From Cylindrospermum stagnale PCC 7417 (GTDB lineage Bacteria > Cyanobacteriota > Cyanobacteriia > Cyanobacteriales > Nostocaceae), in assembly GCF_000317535.1 (NCBI RefSeq), contig NC_019757.1, forward strand, positions 6,588,501-6,652,500: a stretch of DNA of 64,000 nucleotides, written 5' to 3'. Below the pieces are notes generated by a model. It saw nothing but the letters and a program-made list of their open reading frames with translations, had not been told where the DNA came from and did no database searches. Shown in pieces: positions 62,853 through 64,000 of this stretch; positions within the stretch are counted from its first letter, which is position 1, and every line of letters starts with the position of its first letter. A program made the position numbers and the translations under genes.

Positions 62853-63659
62853 ATGGCAAATCGAGAGCATCTAGCTTTACTCAAAGCAGGTGCAGTCACA
62901 TGGATTGAGTGGAGAAAGAAAAATCCCCAGATTGCACCAGACCTCAGAGGCGCGAATCTACAAGGGGATAACCTCAGAGGCGCTAACCTCCAAGGGGTTA
63001 ACTTGAGCAAGGTAGATCTAAGTAATGCTTTACTCGTACGAGCAAACCTCGGTGGTGCTGACCTCACTGGCGCTAATCTCTACAATGCCAAGCTTATAGA
63101 AGCTAACCTGAGTGCAGCTAATCTCAGTGCCGCTAACTTGAGGGGCGCCACACTTACACAAGCAGATATGAATTGTGCCAATCTGATTGGATCTGACTTG
63201 AGTGAGGCGAATCTCAAAGGCGCTGTGATCACTGACGCTAATCTGATTGGGGCTGACTTAAGGGGCGCTAACTTGAGAGATGCCGATTTGGGTACATCGA
63301 AGCTTCACCGAACTAACCTCTGTTTTGCAAACCTAATCGCGGTAAACTTGATTGCGGCTGACCTAAGTGAGGCAACCCTGCACGAGGCGGAAGTGATGGG
63401 GGCTTACCTTTATAAAACAGACCTTTACAAGGCTAATTTAACTGAGGCTCACCTGAGTGGTGCATACCTGTTACGGGCTAACCTAACAGAAGCTGACTTG
63501 AGCAACGCTGACTTGAGTTGGACTAACCTCAGAGGAGCTAACTTGACAGGTGCTAATCTCAGAGGAGCTAACCTTAGAGGAGCTAACTTGACAGGGGCTA
63601 ACCTTAGCAGTGTGAACCTCCATGAGACAATTATGCCTGACTCGTCAATGCACAATTAG
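62853..63659 (+). CDS. Pentapeptide-repeat protein
   Basis: 268 residues. After about 30 residues (MANREHLALLKAGAVTWIEW) the protein consists almost wholly of A(D/N)LXX pentapeptides (for example LRGANLRGANLTGANL), forming a right-handed quadrilateral beta-helix. It starts 10 bp after the BMC-like gene, so the two are probably one operon. The N-terminal LLK.GV..WN.WR-type motif is common to cyanobacterial members. Function unknown. Confidence 0.92.
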   Translation: MANREHLALLKAGAVTWIEWRKKNPQIAPDLRGANLQGDNLRGANLQGVNLSKVDLSNALLVRANLGGADLTGANLYNAKLIEANLSAANLSAANLRGATLTQADMNCANLIGSDLSEANLKGAVITDANLIGADLRGANLRDADLGTSKLHRTNLCFANLIAVNLIAADLSEATLHEAEVMGAYLYKTDLYKANLTEAHLSGAYLLRANLTEADLSNADLSWTNLRGANLTGANLRGANLRGANLTGANLSSVNLHETIMPDSSMHN

Positions 63660-63928
63660 TTCACAAGATATATTGGCCCTCTCCCCAGTGCGAAAACGTG
63701 GGGATTCTTTGACTTTAGTCTAGATATCTAGACAGCTAGCTGCTTACTTCATCTCTAAAGATCAGGGTTTGCACAGCATTAATTATCAGCTACACCATAA
63801 AATGTGACTTAAATATTGCTCTTTACATAATCAACATAAAATAGATATATTCAACCTTCTGGTGTTATTTTCCTACCAAATAAGCCTGAACTGCTTGACT
63901 GGAGAGAATTTAGGTAATTACATCAAGA
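63660..63928. other. Intergenic stretch
   Basis: No gene or terminator with a T-run is seen. TCTAGATATCTAGA-like sequence near 63719-63733 is a short palindrome. Confidence 0.3.
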
Positions 63929-64000
63929 ATGAGGTTCATTTTTCCAGAAAATCCAAAACCCAAATTAGAAAAGGCTTTGAAACAGTTATTAATTTTTTTG
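63929..64000 (+). CDS. Possible start of a gene, partial at window edge
   Basis: ATG 63929 opens a frame of 24 codons to the window end: MRFIFPENPKPKLEKALKQL. There is no strong ribosome site. It may be a gene start or chance. Confidence 0.25.
   Translation, partial: MRFIFPENPKPKLEKALKQLLIFL

Noticed and set aside
63449-63655. Minus-strand frame of repeated LRLAPVKLAPL
   Set aside because: It is the complement of the pentapeptide repeats, where codon bias leaves the antisense frame open; likewise 62783-63067.

Overview
The window comes from a filamentous, probably heterocyst-forming cyanobacterium (Nostocales). The signs are frequent GCGATCGC (HIP1) sites, petC-petA for oxygenic photosynthesis, a phosphoribulokinase-family gene, TTAATGA/TAATTGG-type heptamer repeats, dispersed palindromes, many STAND/WD40/CHAT-type genes, and IS200/IS605 and IS607 elements. 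I cannot name the species. Pseudogenes and fragments are numerous between 1 and 28 kb, so the accessory part of this genome appears to be eroding.

Layout. 0-5 kb: end of an IS200/IS605-type element, then an eroded haemagglutinin (two-partner secretion) gene and an eroded TPR-CHAT gene cut by a MITE, a TnpB remnant, and an intact fasciclin gene. 5.3-10.5 kb: a six-gene branched-chain/neutral amino-acid ABC transporter operon with an extra secreted protein inside it. 11-13 kb: histidine phosphatase and glucokinase. 13-14.9 kb: an apparently intact IS607-family element (tnpA plus tnpB) with 10-bp iterons at both ends. 15-19.7 kb: a decayed conflict-type locus (Trypco1 domain, trypsin, nSTAND1, FGE-sulfatase domain) and small unknown genes. 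20-26 kb: housekeeping genes (sugar-binding lipoprotein, YebC, UbiH-like hydroxylase, soluble lytic transglycosylase). 26.4-28.9 kb: small orphan genes, one with two in-frame stops and one with a duplicated domain.

29.2-35.6 kb: two overlapping minus-strand genes, a P-loop ATPase followed by a 1694-residue nSTAND ATPase with 14 WD40 blades. This pair is the best candidate for an undescribed sensing or defence system. 36.7-40 kb: tatC, DUF3067, petC and petA, a coherent cytochrome b6f block in which TatC exports the Rieske protein. Tandem duplicated terminators follow petA, then a small cas-less CRISPR array with a recognisable leader.

40.9-48.2 kb: acyltransferase, DUF938 methyltransferase, tRNA-Ala, trhO, O-methyltransferase, PRK-like kinase, HicB-like protein, radC and tRNA-Val. 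48.2-58.6 kb: two membrane GTPases bracket a loose defence/toxin cluster (BrnT-BrnA plus a third ribbon-helix-helix gene, an AbiGi-like protein, DUF433, and an RloA-RloB/AbiL pair). 58.6-64 kb: a transposase remnant with a second copy of the MITE, a Wzc-like tyrosine kinase, a tandem BMC-type protein and a pentapeptide-repeat protein.
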